This document shows, one piece after another, positions 18,144 to 26,201 of a DNA stretch of 64,000 bases. Under the pieces are notes generated by a model. That model saw only the letters and a list, made by a program, of their open reading frames with translations. It did not search any database and had not been told where the DNA came from. How positions within the stretch are numbered: the stretch's first letter is position 1; every line of letters starts with the position of its first letter. The DNA is from DASQMT01 sp963835735 (GTDB lineage Bacteria > Actinomycetota > Thermoleophilia > Solirubrobacterales > Solirubrobacteraceae), in assembly GCA_963835735.1 (NCBI GenBank), contig CAWIGP010000007.1, positions 62,001-126,000 on the forward strand. The letters run 5' to 3'. Made by a program: the position numbers and the translations under genes.

Positions 18144-18302
18144 CGCGACGTCATGGCCGCGGCAGCTCGGCGGCGAGCTCGCTTGGACGGCGGCCCAGCC
18201 CGGCGCGCAGCAGCTCGCGGTCGAAGTGGCAAGCGCGGCGCCGCGGCGGCGGGCGCCGCGGCATAGACGGCGTCGGGAGCTCGTGCACGAGTCGCGCCTA
18301 GA

Positions 18303-18542
18303 ATGCAGAGCGTGAGCGCGCCCGAGGATATCCGCGCCGAGCTCGACGCGTATCGGGCGGAGACGCGCGCGTCGCGCGCCGAGGCGGCAGCGTTCCGGGC
18401 CGAGATCGCCGCCTATCGCGCCGAGGTTGTCGCGTGGCGGCAGCAGACCGAGCTACGCTTCGATCGCCTCGACGACGACGTGCAGCGACTGGCCGAGCTG
18501 GTGGCGCAGTTGCTGGATCGACTTGACGGGGACGGCACCTAG
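18303..18542 (+). CDS. Small coiled-coil protein
   Basis: A 79-residue protein, MQSVSAPEDIRAELDAYRAE onward, almost entirely a coiled coil with a repeating pattern (ETRASRAEAAAFRAEIAAYR). It ends RLAELVAQLLDRLDGDGT. The heptad pattern and lack of low-complexity GC-bias peptides argue that it is a real coding region; no family is recognised. It runs convergently into the vapC remnant on the other strand and overlaps the spurious tail of that frame. Confidence 0.5.
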   Translation: MQSVSAPEDIRAELDAYRAETRASRAEAAAFRAEIAAYRAEVVAWRQQTELRFDRLDDDVQRLAELVAQLLDRLDGDGT

Positions 18543-18656
18543 CTGCCCCACCAGGGGCAAGTCCCATCGGGGATTTCGCCGAGGGCAGGAACTGTCCCGG
18601 TTTGAAACCCGGACGTTGGCGTCACTGACGACGTCGATCGCGGTCGTCGCGGGCAT
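18453..18656 (-). pseudogene. Truncated VapC (PIN) remnant
   Basis: An ATG at 18656, inside the end of the vapB gene, begins MPATTAIDVVSDANVRVSN. IDVVSDANV is the exact opening strand of a PIN toxin with its first catalytic Asp. After about 17-19 residues the PIN homology stops. The frame runs on through a stretch with the palindromic core ccgggacagttcc (18589-18601 region) and then antisense to the coiled-coil gene. Everything after the first strand of the toxin is lost. The real toxin fragment is only about 18600-18656; the rest of the frame is read-through. Confidence 0.55.
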
Positions 18657-18900
18657 CGCGCTCCTCCCGGATCAGCTCTGCCGACTCGAAGGCGCCGGCA
18701 TCTACGAGCGCGCGCCGGCCGCGATCCAGCGCGGCGTCGAACGCGACGGGGTCGGGCCAGCCCAGCTCGCGGCGCACGATCTCCTGCAGTAACGCGCTGC
18801 GGCTCGTGCGGCGCTCGCGGGCAACGCGGTCGAGCCGCTCGAGCAGCTCTTCGGGCATGGAGATCATCACCCTTCGCGGCCCTCGCATCGTGACGACCAT
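18622..18900 (-). CDS. RHH (CopG/VapB-like) antitoxin, partner truncated
   Basis: A 92-residue protein. RRVMISMPEELLERLDRVARERRTSRSALLQEIVRRELG is a textbook ribbon-helix-helix with the helix pattern of CopG/VapB antitoxins (quoted here in two parts: strand and first helix to residue ~30, then the second helix to ~47). The tail (AFDAALDRGRRALVDAGAF, acidic end) would bind a PIN toxin. The ATG at 18888 (MRGPRRVMISMP) is an equally good start. The toxin that should follow survives only as its first strand, so this is an orphan antitoxin that may still act as a DNA-binding repressor. Confidence 0.78.
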   Translation of the reverse strand: MVVTMRGPRRVMISMPEELLERLDRVARERRTSRSALLQEIVRRELGWPDPVAFDAALDRGRRALVDAGAFESAELIREERDARDDRDRRRQ

Positions 18901-18953
18901 AGCTCGGAGCGTCGGTGCATCTTTGAGCGAGGCGAATCGCCGATGATGTTCGG

Positions 18954-20720
18954 ATGCGTTCGCGCCTGACGTCGCTCTGCGTGCCCGGGACGCGGGCCGA
19001 CCGCCACGCGAAGGCGCTGGCGCTGCCGTGCGACGAGGTGGTGCTCGACCTCGAGGACGCTGTCGCGCCGGAGCACAAGGAGCAGGCGCGCGCGACGGTG
19101 ATGCAGACGCTCGCGGATCCCGCGTGGGCGGCGCGCACCGTGGCGGTGCGGATCAACGCCGGCAGCATCGCCGACCTCGAGGCGGTGGCGTCCGCGGCCG
19201 GGCTCGAGGGCCTGACGCTGCTGCTGCCGAAGGTCGAGCGTCCCGAGCAGGTCGCCGAGGCCGCTGGGCGGCTGGCGGGCACGGGGATCGGGCTGCAGGC
19301 GCTGATCGAAACGCCGGCGGGCTCGGCTGCCGCGCACGAGATCGCGGCGGCGGCGGAATCGCTCGTGGCGCTGCTGATCGGCTACGCGGACCTCGGCGCG
19401 GAGCTCGGGCGACGCGGCGCCGAGCGCGATCCGCGCCGCTGGCTGGTGCATCAGGAACGAGTGCTCGGCGCGGCCCGCGCGGCCGGCGTCCAGGCGCTCG
19501 ACGGCCCGTTCCTCGACGTCGCCGACGAGCCCGGTTTGCGAGCGTCGGCGCGGGTCGCGCGGGAGCTGGGCTTCGACGGCAAGTGGGCGATCCACCCGCG
19601 CCAGATCGAGCCGATCGCGAGCGTGATGAGCGCGACCGCGGCCGAGCTGGCCGAGGCGCGGGCGGTGCAGGAGGCGCTTGCGGGCGGCGAGGGCGTCGTC
19701 GTGCTCGACGGCCGGATGATCGACGAGGCCCACCGGCGCCGGGCGCAGCGAGTACTGGCGATGACCGTGGCGCCCGCACCGGCGCCGCGGACTGCGGACC
19801 GCGCGCCGCGGGCGACGCTTGTGGCCGCGCCGTACGCCGACGAGCTCGAGGTCGGCCAGGTGTTCGACGCGCCGGGTCTGACGCTCGACGCCGGGCTCTC
19901 GACGCTGCACCGCGCGGCGTGCGGCGATCGGCTGCCGCTGGCGCTCGACGCCGAGCTGGCGGAGCGGGTGACGGGCACGCCGGGCCTGCTGGCGCATCCG
20001 GGCATGGTCGCGGACGTCGTGATCGGTCAATCGACGCAGCCGAGCGGGCGCGTGCTCGGGAACCTGTTCTACCGCGGCATGGCGCTGGCGCCCGTCCCGC
20101 TCGGCACGACGCTGCGCACGCGCACCGAGATCGTCGCGATCGAGCCGACGCGCGATGGCGCACGCGCGAAGGTGACGCTGCGTGCGACCACGACCGATGC
20201 GTCCGGCCGGCTGATCGCGTCCTACCTCCGCTGTCCGCTGCTGCCCGCGCGCGGAACGGTGACGCCGGCGGGTGAGGTGCCGGAGGCGCCGCTCGAGCTC
20301 GCGATCCCGGACTGGGACCTCGGCGCGCACCCGCAGGGCGAGCCGCTGGTCGCCGGCGACAGCTTCGACGTCGAGAGCCACGAGACCGTCACGCTCGCTC
20401 CCGAGCTGGCGCGCGCGACGCTCAACCTCGCGATGACGCACACCGACGCGCAGGCCGGGGCGCACGGCCGGCGGCTGGTGTACGGCGGCCACGCGATCGG
20501 CATCGCGCTGGCGCACGCCTGCCGCGCGCTGCCCGGCCTGGTCACGGTGCTCGCGTGGCGTTCGTGCGACCATCTCGCCCCCGTGTTCGAGGAGGATCGC
20601 CTGACCTCGCGCATCGACGTGCTCGCGGTCGACGGGCCGGTCGTCGACCTGCGAGTCGTGCTCTCCAACGACCACGCCGACGTGCTCGACTGGCGCCCCG
20701 CGGTGCTCTACGCCGGATGA
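18954..20720 (+). CDS. Fused malyl/citramalyl-CoA lyase (HpcH/CitE) and MaoC-type hydratase
   Basis: A 588-residue two-domain protein. Residues 1-~270 are a CitE/HpcH-type TIM barrel: LTSLCVPGTRADRHAKAL, CDEVVLDLEDAVAP (metal-site Glu/Asp), LQALIETPAGSAAA, LIGYADLGAELG and GFDGKWAIHPRQIEPI. After a linker, residues ~292-588 form a double-hotdog MaoC/mesaconyl-CoA-hydratase-like domain (YADELEVGQVFDAPGL, GNLFYRGMALAPVPLGTTL, NLAMTHTDAQAGAHGRRLVYGGH). The next gene resembles mesaconyl-CoA C1-C4 transferase, with an ATGA overlap. In the 3-hydroxypropionate bicycle, separate Mcl and Mch catalyse glyoxylate + propionyl-CoA to beta-methylmalyl-CoA and then mesaconyl-CoA; here both would sit in one chain. 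A lyase/hydratase pair for itaconate (Ccl/Ich) is the main alternative. Confidence 0.85.
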   Translation: MRSRLTSLCVPGTRADRHAKALALPCDEVVLDLEDAVAPEHKEQARATVMQTLADPAWAARTVAVRINAGSIADLEAVASAAGLEGLTLLLPKVERPEQVAEAAGRLAGTGIGLQALIETPAGSAAAHEIAAAAESLVALLIGYADLGAELGRRGAERDPRRWLVHQERVLGAARAAGVQALDGPFLDVADEPGLRASARVARELGFDGKWAIHPRQIEPIASVMSATAAELAEARAVQEALAGGEGVVVLDGRMIDEAHRRRAQRVLAMTVAPAPAPRTADRAPRATLVAAPYADELEVGQVFDAPGLTLDAGLSTLHRAACGDRLPLALDAELAERVTGTPGLLAHPGMVADVVIGQSTQPSGRVLGNLFYRGMALAPVPLGTTLRTRTEIVAIEPTRDGARAKVTLRATTTDASGRLIASYLRCPLLPARGTVTPAGEVPEAPLELAIPDWDLGAHPQGEPLVAGDSFDVESHETVTLAPELARATLNLAMTHTDAQAGAHGRRLVYGGHAIGIALAHACRALPGLVTVLAWRSCDHLAPVFEEDRLTSRIDVLAVDGPVVDLRVVLSNDHADVLDWRPAVLYAG

Positions 20721-21922
20721 CCGGCGGGATCCTCGCCGACCTGACCGTGATCGAGGGCTCGGCGTTCGTCGCCGCGCCGCTCGGCGGCATGACGCTCGCC
20801 CAGCTCGGCGCCGACGTGATCCGCTTCGATCAGATCGGCGGCGGGCTGGACCGTGACCGCTGGCCGCTGGCCCCGGGCGGGCAGAGCCTGTTCTGGGCCG
20901 GGCTGAACAAGGGCAAGCGCTCGATCGAGGTCGACCTGCACTCGGACGAGGGGCGCGAGCTGGTGGCGGCGCTCGTCGCCGCGGCGGGAACGCTGCTGAC
21001 GAACTTCCCTGCGCGCGGCTGGCTGGCGTACGACGCGCTGCGGGCCCGGCGCGAGGACCTCGTGATGGTCGCGCTGACGGGCAACCCCGACGGGACCAGC
21101 GAGGTCGACTACACCGTCAACCCCGCGACCGGCTTCCCGTTCGCCACCGGGCCGCGCGATTTCGCCGGGCCGCTGAACAGCGTCCTGCCCGCCTGGGACG
21201 CGGTCATGGGCGGGCTTGCCGCGACCGGGATCCTGGCCGCCGATCGCCACCGCACGCGGACGGGGGAGGGGAACCTGATCTCGCTCGCGCTCTCCGACGT
21301 CGCGTTCGCGATGGTCGGCCATCTCGGCCGCGTTGCGGAGGCCGAGCTCGGCGGCCGCGACATGCGGCGCGACGGCAACTACCTCTATGGCGCGTTCGGG
21401 CACGACTTCGAGACGCGCGACGGCCGCCGCGTCATGGTCGTCGCGCTCACCGCGCGCCAGTGGAAGGCGCTGCTCGACGCGACGGGCATGCACGAGGCGA
21501 TCGCCAAGGTCGGCGAGGCGACTGGCTTCGATCTCGAAACCGAGACCGGCCGGTTCGAGGCGCGCGACTTCATCGCCGCCGTGCTGCGCCCGTGGTTCGG
21601 CGAGCGCGACCTGGCGGAGATCCGCAGCCACTTCGCCGGTACGGGCGTCTCGTGGGGTCCGTACCAGACGTTCCGCCAACTCGTCGAGGAGGACCCGCGG
21701 GTGACGACCGACAATCCGGTGTGGGAGAACGTCGAGCATCCGGACGTCGGCAGGTACCGCATGCCGGGCTCGCCGCTCGGCTTCTCGAGCATCGAGCGCG
21801 TCCCGGTCCGGCGGGCGCCGCAGCTGGGCGAGCACACCGAGGAGATCCTCGCCGGGCTGCTCGGGCTCGGCGGCGCCGAGATCGGGCGGCTGCACGATGC
21901 CGGCGTCGTCCGCTGCCGCTGA
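20717..21922 (+). CDS. Family III CoA transferase, mesaconyl-CoA C1-C4 transferase-like
   Basis: A 401-residue CaiB/BaiF-family enzyme starting at the ATG that overlaps the lyase-hydratase stop. VIEGSAFVAAPLGGMTLAQL, GLNKGKRSIEVDL, TNFPARGWLAYDAL and GNYLYGAFGHDFETRDGR are the segments I associate with mesaconyl-CoA C1-C4 CoA transferase (2-methylfumaryl-CoA isomerase, Mct), rather than with formyl-CoA or carnitine CoA transferases. Mct moves CoA within mesaconate from C1 to C4, the step between Mch and the C4 hydratase. Translational coupling with the fused lyase-hydratase supports that role. Start choice is secure; the specific substrate is recognised from memory of the family, not from a search. 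Confidence 0.8.
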   Translation: MTGGILADLTVIEGSAFVAAPLGGMTLAQLGADVIRFDQIGGGLDRDRWPLAPGGQSLFWAGLNKGKRSIEVDLHSDEGRELVAALVAAAGTLLTNFPARGWLAYDALRARREDLVMVALTGNPDGTSEVDYTVNPATGFPFATGPRDFAGPLNSVLPAWDAVMGGLAATGILAADRHRTRTGEGNLISLALSDVAFAMVGHLGRVAEAELGGRDMRRDGNYLYGAFGHDFETRDGRRVMVVALTARQWKALLDATGMHEAIAKVGEATGFDLETETGRFEARDFIAAVLRPWFGERDLAEIRSHFAGTGVSWGPYQTFRQLVEEDPRVTTDNPVWENVEHPDVGRYRMPGSPLGFSSIERVPVRRAPQLGEHTEEILAGLLGLGGAEIGRLHDAGVVRCR

Positions 21923-21923
21923 C

Positions 21924-22541
21924 TCAGGGCGAGGTGGCGAGGCCGAGCGAGTTCGCGCCCAGCACCTTCGGCGAGCCCTGCTCGTAGTAGACGTCGAGTT
22001 CCGTGACGTCGAATCCGGCGCCTTTCACCAGGTCGGCTGCCTCCCGGGTGAGATGGCACCCGCCGAACACCCGCTTCTGAATCGGCTCGAAGCGGTGCTG
22101 CCACTGGCGCACGTTCTGGTCCGGCGCCAGGCCGTGCTCGACGAAGTGCAGCGTGCCGCCGGGCTTGAGGACGCGCCGCAGCTCGCGCAGCGCGGCGTCG
22201 ACGTCGGGGATCGTGCACATCGTCCAGGTCGACAACGCCGCGTCGAAGCTGTCGTCAGGGAACGGCAGCGACTGCCCGTCGAGGCCGGCGCGCTCCACCG
22301 GGATCGTCGTCGCGGCGACGCGCTTGCGCGCGAGCTGCCAGCCGACGTCGGACGGCTCGATCGCGGAGACCTTGGTCACTGCCGGCGGATAGAACGGGAC
22401 GTTGAGGCCCGAACCGAAGCCGATCTCGACGACGTCGCCCGCGAGCCCCTCGCAGACGCGCTGCCGCTGTTCTCTCGCCACCTTCATGTCGCAGACGACG
22501 TTGACGACTCGCGGTAGCACCTGCTCCCCGTACACACCCAT
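21924..22541 (-). CDS. Class I SAM-dependent methyltransferase
   Basis: A 205-residue methyltransferase with motif I VVEIGFGSGLNVPFYPP, the acidic residue of motif II at SAIEPSD, motif III LPFPDDSFDAALSTWTMC and a post-motif RVLKPGGTLHFVEHGL. The motif order and HGLAPD ending resemble the small METTL7/UbiE-like phospholipid or thiol methyltransferases. Substrate unknown. It is convergent with the CoA transferase (one base between the stops) and is not obviously part of that pathway. Confidence 0.9.
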   Translation of the reverse strand: MGVYGEQVLPRVVNVVCDMKVAREQRQRVCEGLAGDVVEIGFGSGLNVPFYPPAVTKVSAIEPSDVGWQLARKRVAATTIPVERAGLDGQSLPFPDDSFDAALSTWTMCTIPDVDAALRELRRVLKPGGTLHFVEHGLAPDQNVRQWQHRFEPIQKRVFGGCHLTREAADLVKGAGFDVTELDVYYEQGSPKVLGANSLGLATSP

Positions 22542-22623
22542 GGCCCTCTCCTCGCTCAGAAACGACCGGATCGCCGCAGCCTACGGGCTTGCCGCGGTGA
22601 CCATCCAGGCATCAGGCTCCGCC

Positions 22624-23652
22624 TCACGCGCGCCGGTCGAGCATGTACGGCACCAGTGCCCGGACGAAGTCGCGGTCGGGACCAGGGGCGGCCGGCGCGA
22701 ACGCCGCCTCGAAGGCGTCGAGCGCGGCCGCGGCGATGCCCTGCGCGTACGCCGCGGCGAAGCCGATGCTGCCGTACGCGTCGAGGAGGCCCCGTACCTC
22801 GCCGACCATGTCAGCGGTCCGCTCGGAGCGTTCGAGCCCGAGATAGCGATCGAGGACGCGGCGATCGCGGCCGCGCGCGTTGCGGATCAGGTGGATCAGC
22901 GGCAGTGTCCGCTTGCCCTCGTACAGGTCCCCGTCGATCTCCTTGCCGTACTCCCGCTCGGTACCGACCAGGTTCAGCAGATCGTCCTGGATCTGGAAAG
23001 CGGCGCCCAGGTGGAACCCGAACCGCACCATCGGCCGCAGGTCGGCGGTTCCGCTGGAGCCGATCAGCGCCCCGACGCGCAGCGGGTGCACCGTCGTGTA
23101 CCAGCACGTCTTGTGCATGATCAGCTCGAGGTAGTCGTCGGGTCCGAGCGCGTCCACGCCGTCGCGCCGCCAGCCGAGCTCGGTGGCCTGGCCCTCGAGC
23201 GTGCGCAGCGCCATCGCATCGAACTCCGACAGGACCAGGTCGGCGAGCTCGCCGTCCATGGTGCCGGCGTGGCGCCTCAGTACCTGGTTGGAGAGCACCG
23301 CCAGCGCGTCGCCTGCGTTCAGCGCCAGCCCGAGGCCGTACTCGGCCGCCAGGGTCGGGCGGCCCCGGCGGCGCTCGCTACCGTCGACGATGTCGTCGTG
23401 GACGAGGAACGCGTTGTGCAGCAGCTCGATCGCGACCGCGACCGGCACGACGTCGCGGTCGCTCCCTCCGAACGCGCGGCTCGTGGCCACGCACAGCGCC
23501 GGCCGGATCGCTTTTCCCGGCCGGCTCGGGTACGCGCGTGCCACCCGGTAGAGCCAGCGGTGCGGCTCACCGTCCGGGATTGCGTCGAGCATCGAGCGGC
23601 GGACGAGGCGGCCGACGTCGTCGGCGTACACCTCGACCGTCGCCGCGGTCAC
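22624..23652 (-). CDS. Polyprenyl (isoprenyl) diphosphate synthase
   Basis: A 342-residue trans-isoprenyl diphosphate synthase from GTG 23652, which overlaps the upstream stop as GTGA. The first Asp-rich motif is HDDIVDGSERRRGRP, and the second is FQIQDDLLNLVG, with Asn in the last position as in many GGPP-type enzymes. KAIRPALC and the basic KRTLPLIHL segment are also present. It condenses IPP onto allylic diphosphates to make a C15-C20 or longer chain; product length cannot be read reliably. It follows the 206-residue beta protein gene and diverges from the unknown-cyclase-flavoprotein operon, which suggests the isoprenoid feeds that system. Confidence 0.9.
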   Translation of the reverse strand: MTAATVEVYADDVGRLVRRSMLDAIPDGEPHRWLYRVARAYPSRPGKAIRPALCVATSRAFGGSDRDVVPVAVAIELLHNAFLVHDDIVDGSERRRGRPTLAAEYGLGLALNAGDALAVLSNQVLRRHAGTMDGELADLVLSEFDAMALRTLEGQATELGWRRDGVDALGPDDYLELIMHKTCWYTTVHPLRVGALIGSSGTADLRPMVRFGFHLGAAFQIQDDLLNLVGTEREYGKEIDGDLYEGKRTLPLIHLIRNARGRDRRVLDRYLGLERSERTADMVGEVRGLLDAYGSIGFAAAYAQGIAAAALDAFEAAFAPAAPGPDRDFVRALVPYMLDRRA

Positions 23653-24269
23653 GGCCCGACCGCGACCTCGAACGGCAGCCATAAGCCGGGCGCCCCGTGC
23701 GCCTGGATCGCGCCGCGGAACGTGCCGGAGGGACGCTCGCCGTTCGCGGCGAGCGACACCTCGACGGCACGGCTGGATCTCGGCGGGAGGAGCTCTACCT
23801 CGCGAGGCTCGAAGCACACGTCGGCGCCGTCGAGCACCGACCCGTCGGAATCGCTGAGCGGTCCGCAGCGGAGTGTCAGAGGTCCGACCGCGGAGCGTGT
23901 CCCGTTGTGGAGCCAGACCTCGGTGGCGGCGTCGGATCCGTTCAGCGTAAGGCGCACCGTCGGGCCGACGCCGTTCCAGTCGACCGGGACCGTCACCGCA
24001 CCTGGATCGCCAGGCTGTGCGAGTCCGGCGACGGTGCGCCGGAGCAGGTCCGTCCAGGCGTCGACGAGCGCCGTATAGCCACCCGCGCGCGACCGCGTCC
24101 GCGCGGCGGGCCGGGGAGGCTCGGATCGGAGCACTCGGTCGAGGAGCTCGCTCGCGGCACGCAGGCCCTCGGCCTGGATGTCTGCCATCGCACGCATGCC
24201 GGCGACAGGATCGAACAGGGAAGCCGAGCGCTCAGGGCCGCTCTCGCCATCCGGTTGCGAATCGCCCAT
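23649..24269 (-). CDS. Helix-plus-Ig-like protein of unknown function
   Basis: A 206-residue protein. Residues ~15-85 are amphipathic helices (FDPVAGMRAMADIQAEGLRA, then GGYTALVDAWTDLLRRTVAG with Tyr65), phasin-like in look. Residues ~95-206 form a beta-sandwich (VRLTLNGSDAATEVWLHNGT, PREVELLPPRSSRAVEVSLA) resembling NEW3/CARDB-type Ig domains. There is no signal peptide. It overlaps the polyprenyl synthase start by four bases, so the two are made together. The helical element resembles segments of the two unknown proteins divergent from it. I do not recognise a named family; association with a lipid or isoprenoid surface is a guess. Confidence 0.72.
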   Translation of the reverse strand: MGDSQPDGESGPERSASLFDPVAGMRAMADIQAEGLRAASELLDRVLRSEPPRPAARTRSRAGGYTALVDAWTDLLRRTVAGLAQPGDPGAVTVPVDWNGVGPTVRLTLNGSDAATEVWLHNGTRSAVGPLTLRCGPLSDSDGSVLDGADVCFEPREVELLPPRSSRAVEVSLAANGERPSGTFRGAIQAHGAPGLWLPFEVAVGP

Positions 24270-24340
24270 GACCGTCCTCGTGATCCGGTTCTCCTAGCGC
24301 GCTGCCAGCAGTAGAGTACGCGCACCGGACAGGAGTCGGT

Positions 24341-25687
24341 ATGAGCGAGATACGCGACCTCATGGGGATCTACGGAGAGATCGACCGGGCGCTGCTTCGC
24401 GATCCCGAGCGGCGCGCGCCGGTGGCTCGCTTTTTCCCGTTCTATCGAGACGCGGACGCGCAGTGGTTCGACGAGTTCGAGGCGTGGATCGCGACGAAGC
24501 GCGTCGAGGGATCGCGAGAGGCGCTGTTTCCCTCGCTCGAAGAGGCGCTGCAGAACCTTGCCTTCATTGAGACCCAGCCACGGCCGCGCATGCGCGCGCG
24601 GCGACTGTTCGCGATCGCCGTCACAGTCTGGGCGTTCCGCGAGATACGCGATGGCGGCGACCTGGCCGATCTGGCGGCGGCCGCCCTGAGCGTCGAGGGG
24701 ATCGCGGGAGACGACGAGCGCGCGCGCGCTCTGCTCGACCTGATCGGCCAAGAGAGCCTGTTCCCGCCCTTGGACGAGGCGGATCCCCGCTACCTCCGCT
24801 TCTGGTGGGAGACACTGCTCGGGACGGCCGCGGAACACGGTCTTCTGACCAGCCTCATGGGCATGCGCCCACGCCCGTGCACCGGGAAGCTGGTGACGGT
24901 CGATCTGCCGTGGGGCAGCGATGTCGTCGCGGCCTTGATGACGCAGTTCGACACGCAGCCCGGCGAGATCGCCTTCGACGCCGCCAGGAGGTTCCTCGCG
25001 CCGAAGAACTGGCCGGGTTGCAGCGATTTCTGGTGCCAGATGAAGAAGATCGGGGTGTCGCCGAAAGGCGCGGATCAGTACCACGAGATCGTGAGCACCG
25101 CCTGCCCCGTCTGGACGATCGATGCCTATCTCGACTTCACGTTCATCGAGCGCCCCGGAGTCGCGATCACGAACTACGTGCTGAGCGAGGGCCATCCGAA
25201 GGCGGGGGACGACGTGCTCGTCGACGAGGGCACGCTCATCGTGCAGCAGATCAGCGCGGAACCCAGGCTGAGGATCACCACCACGAAGCGCATCAAGTTC
25301 AACTACCCGTTCGACGGGGGGCAGCTGGCGATGATCATGTGCCCCCTCGGCTATGCCAGCGTCGTCGAGGATCTCGTCTTCAGTTGCGCTGCAACGGAGC
25401 CGAAGGGGGGTTCGCCGTTCCCCGGAAAGGCGCCGCCGATTCCCGGGAAGGGCGCCTATCCCGACCTCGGCGCGGTGATCGCAGCGGTGGCCGACTCGGT
25501 CAAGGAGTGCGTCGACGACTGCGCGAACGCATATCAGGCCTCGTACAAGAAGATCGGCGAAGGCGAGTATGGCGCCGACGCTCTGGTGCAGGACATGGCG
25601 GCCGCCTGGAGCCGGACGATGCGAGACAGCGCGGCCGCCGTCGATCTTCGTACCCGCGCTGCGGCCCGCCGGCCGCCAACGGATTGA
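24341..25687 (+). CDS. Unknown protein, 448 residues, first gene of divergent operon
   Basis: Starts MSEIRDLMGIYGEIDRALLR, with AGGAG a few bases before the ATG. Residues ~1-200 are mostly helical and charged. The middle (~200-360) is mixed and Cys-containing (FLAPKNWPGCSDFWCQMKK, LRITTTKRIKFNYPFDGG). The C-terminus (~372-440) is helical and holds EYGADALVQDMAAAWSRTM from residue 409. That element recurs as DYGADCAVADLAKCAYLATE in the next gene and loosely in the 206-residue protein across the divergent promoter. There is no signal peptide or membrane helix. The gene looks real by codon pattern and tight spacing (3 bases to the next gene). Function unknown. Confidence 0.75.
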   Translation: MSEIRDLMGIYGEIDRALLRDPERRAPVARFFPFYRDADAQWFDEFEAWIATKRVEGSREALFPSLEEALQNLAFIETQPRPRMRARRLFAIAVTVWAFREIRDGGDLADLAAAALSVEGIAGDDERARALLDLIGQESLFPPLDEADPRYLRFWWETLLGTAAEHGLLTSLMGMRPRPCTGKLVTVDLPWGSDVVAALMTQFDTQPGEIAFDAARRFLAPKNWPGCSDFWCQMKKIGVSPKGADQYHEIVSTACPVWTIDAYLDFTFIERPGVAITNYVLSEGHPKAGDDVLVDEGTLIVQQISAEPRLRITTTKRIKFNYPFDGGQLAMIMCPLGYASVVEDLVFSCAATEPKGGSPFPGKAPPIPGKGAYPDLGAVIAAVADSVKECVDDCANAYQASYKKIGEGEYGADALVQDMAAAWSRTMRDSAAAVDLRTRAAARRPPTD

Positions 25688-25690
25688 ACG

Positions 25691-26194
25691 ATGGGCTCGC
25701 CGCTGACCAAGGTCGTGCAGAACTACGGCGCGCTCGGCGCCTTCCTGATCGAGCGGTGGAGCGACCATGCCTCGGCGGTGGCCGCGAAGCTCGACGCCCG
25801 CGACTACGGCGCCGACTGCGCGGTGGCCGACCTGGCGAAGTGTGCATACCTCGCGACCGAGAGCGGGTTCCTGCTCGCCTCGGAGGCGTTCGACTCCGCG
25901 GCCATGCTCACGGGCTGCCGACACGAGCGGAACATCGTCCACTCCGGGCCGTTGTTCACCTCCCTGAAGGGCGCGACACTCACGCTGGCCGGTCCGCTCA
26001 CGACTCCACAGGGCGACATGCTGCCCCTATCCCGCACCTGGCTCGAGCCGCCCGCGCTGGGCCCGGGCGAGACCGAGTTCAAGCTGCGTGCCGACGCCAC
26101 GGGATGCCGGGGCGCGGCGTACACCGGGTTCGTCGACGCGTCGACGCCCGGAGTCCCGGTCGAGTCGGTCTTCGTGTTCATCGTCGTCCCGTGA
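25691..26194 (+). CDS. Unknown helix-plus-beta protein
   Basis: A 167-residue protein beginning MGSPLTKVVQNYGALGAFLI. Residues ~1-75 are helical, with YGAD at 39-42 inside the element shared with the preceding protein's C-terminus. Residues ~80-167 are beta-rich (LTLAGPLTTPQGDMLPLSRT, VPVESVFVFIVV), the same helix-then-beta order as the 206-residue protein across the promoter. It lies three bases after the 448-residue gene and eight before the cyclase gene. Family and function unrecognised. Confidence 0.72.
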   Translation: MGSPLTKVVQNYGALGAFLIERWSDHASAVAAKLDARDYGADCAVADLAKCAYLATESGFLLASEAFDSAAMLTGCRHERNIVHSGPLFTSLKGATLTLAGPLTTPQGDMLPLSRTWLEPPALGPGETEFKLRADATGCRGAAYTGFVDASTPGVPVESVFVFIVVP

Positions 26195-26201
26195 CCGGCG
26201 G

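Noticed and set aside
18150..18287. Short minus-strand frame ending HFDRELLRAGLGRRPSELAA
   Set aside because: Looks partly protein-like, but it has no good start or ribosome-binding site and the N-terminal half is Pro/Arg low complexity.
18585..18620. tRNA-like T-arm (ggtttgaaaccc)
   Set aside because: No acceptor stem, D-arm or anticodon arm can be built around it, and the T-loop sequence is wrong.
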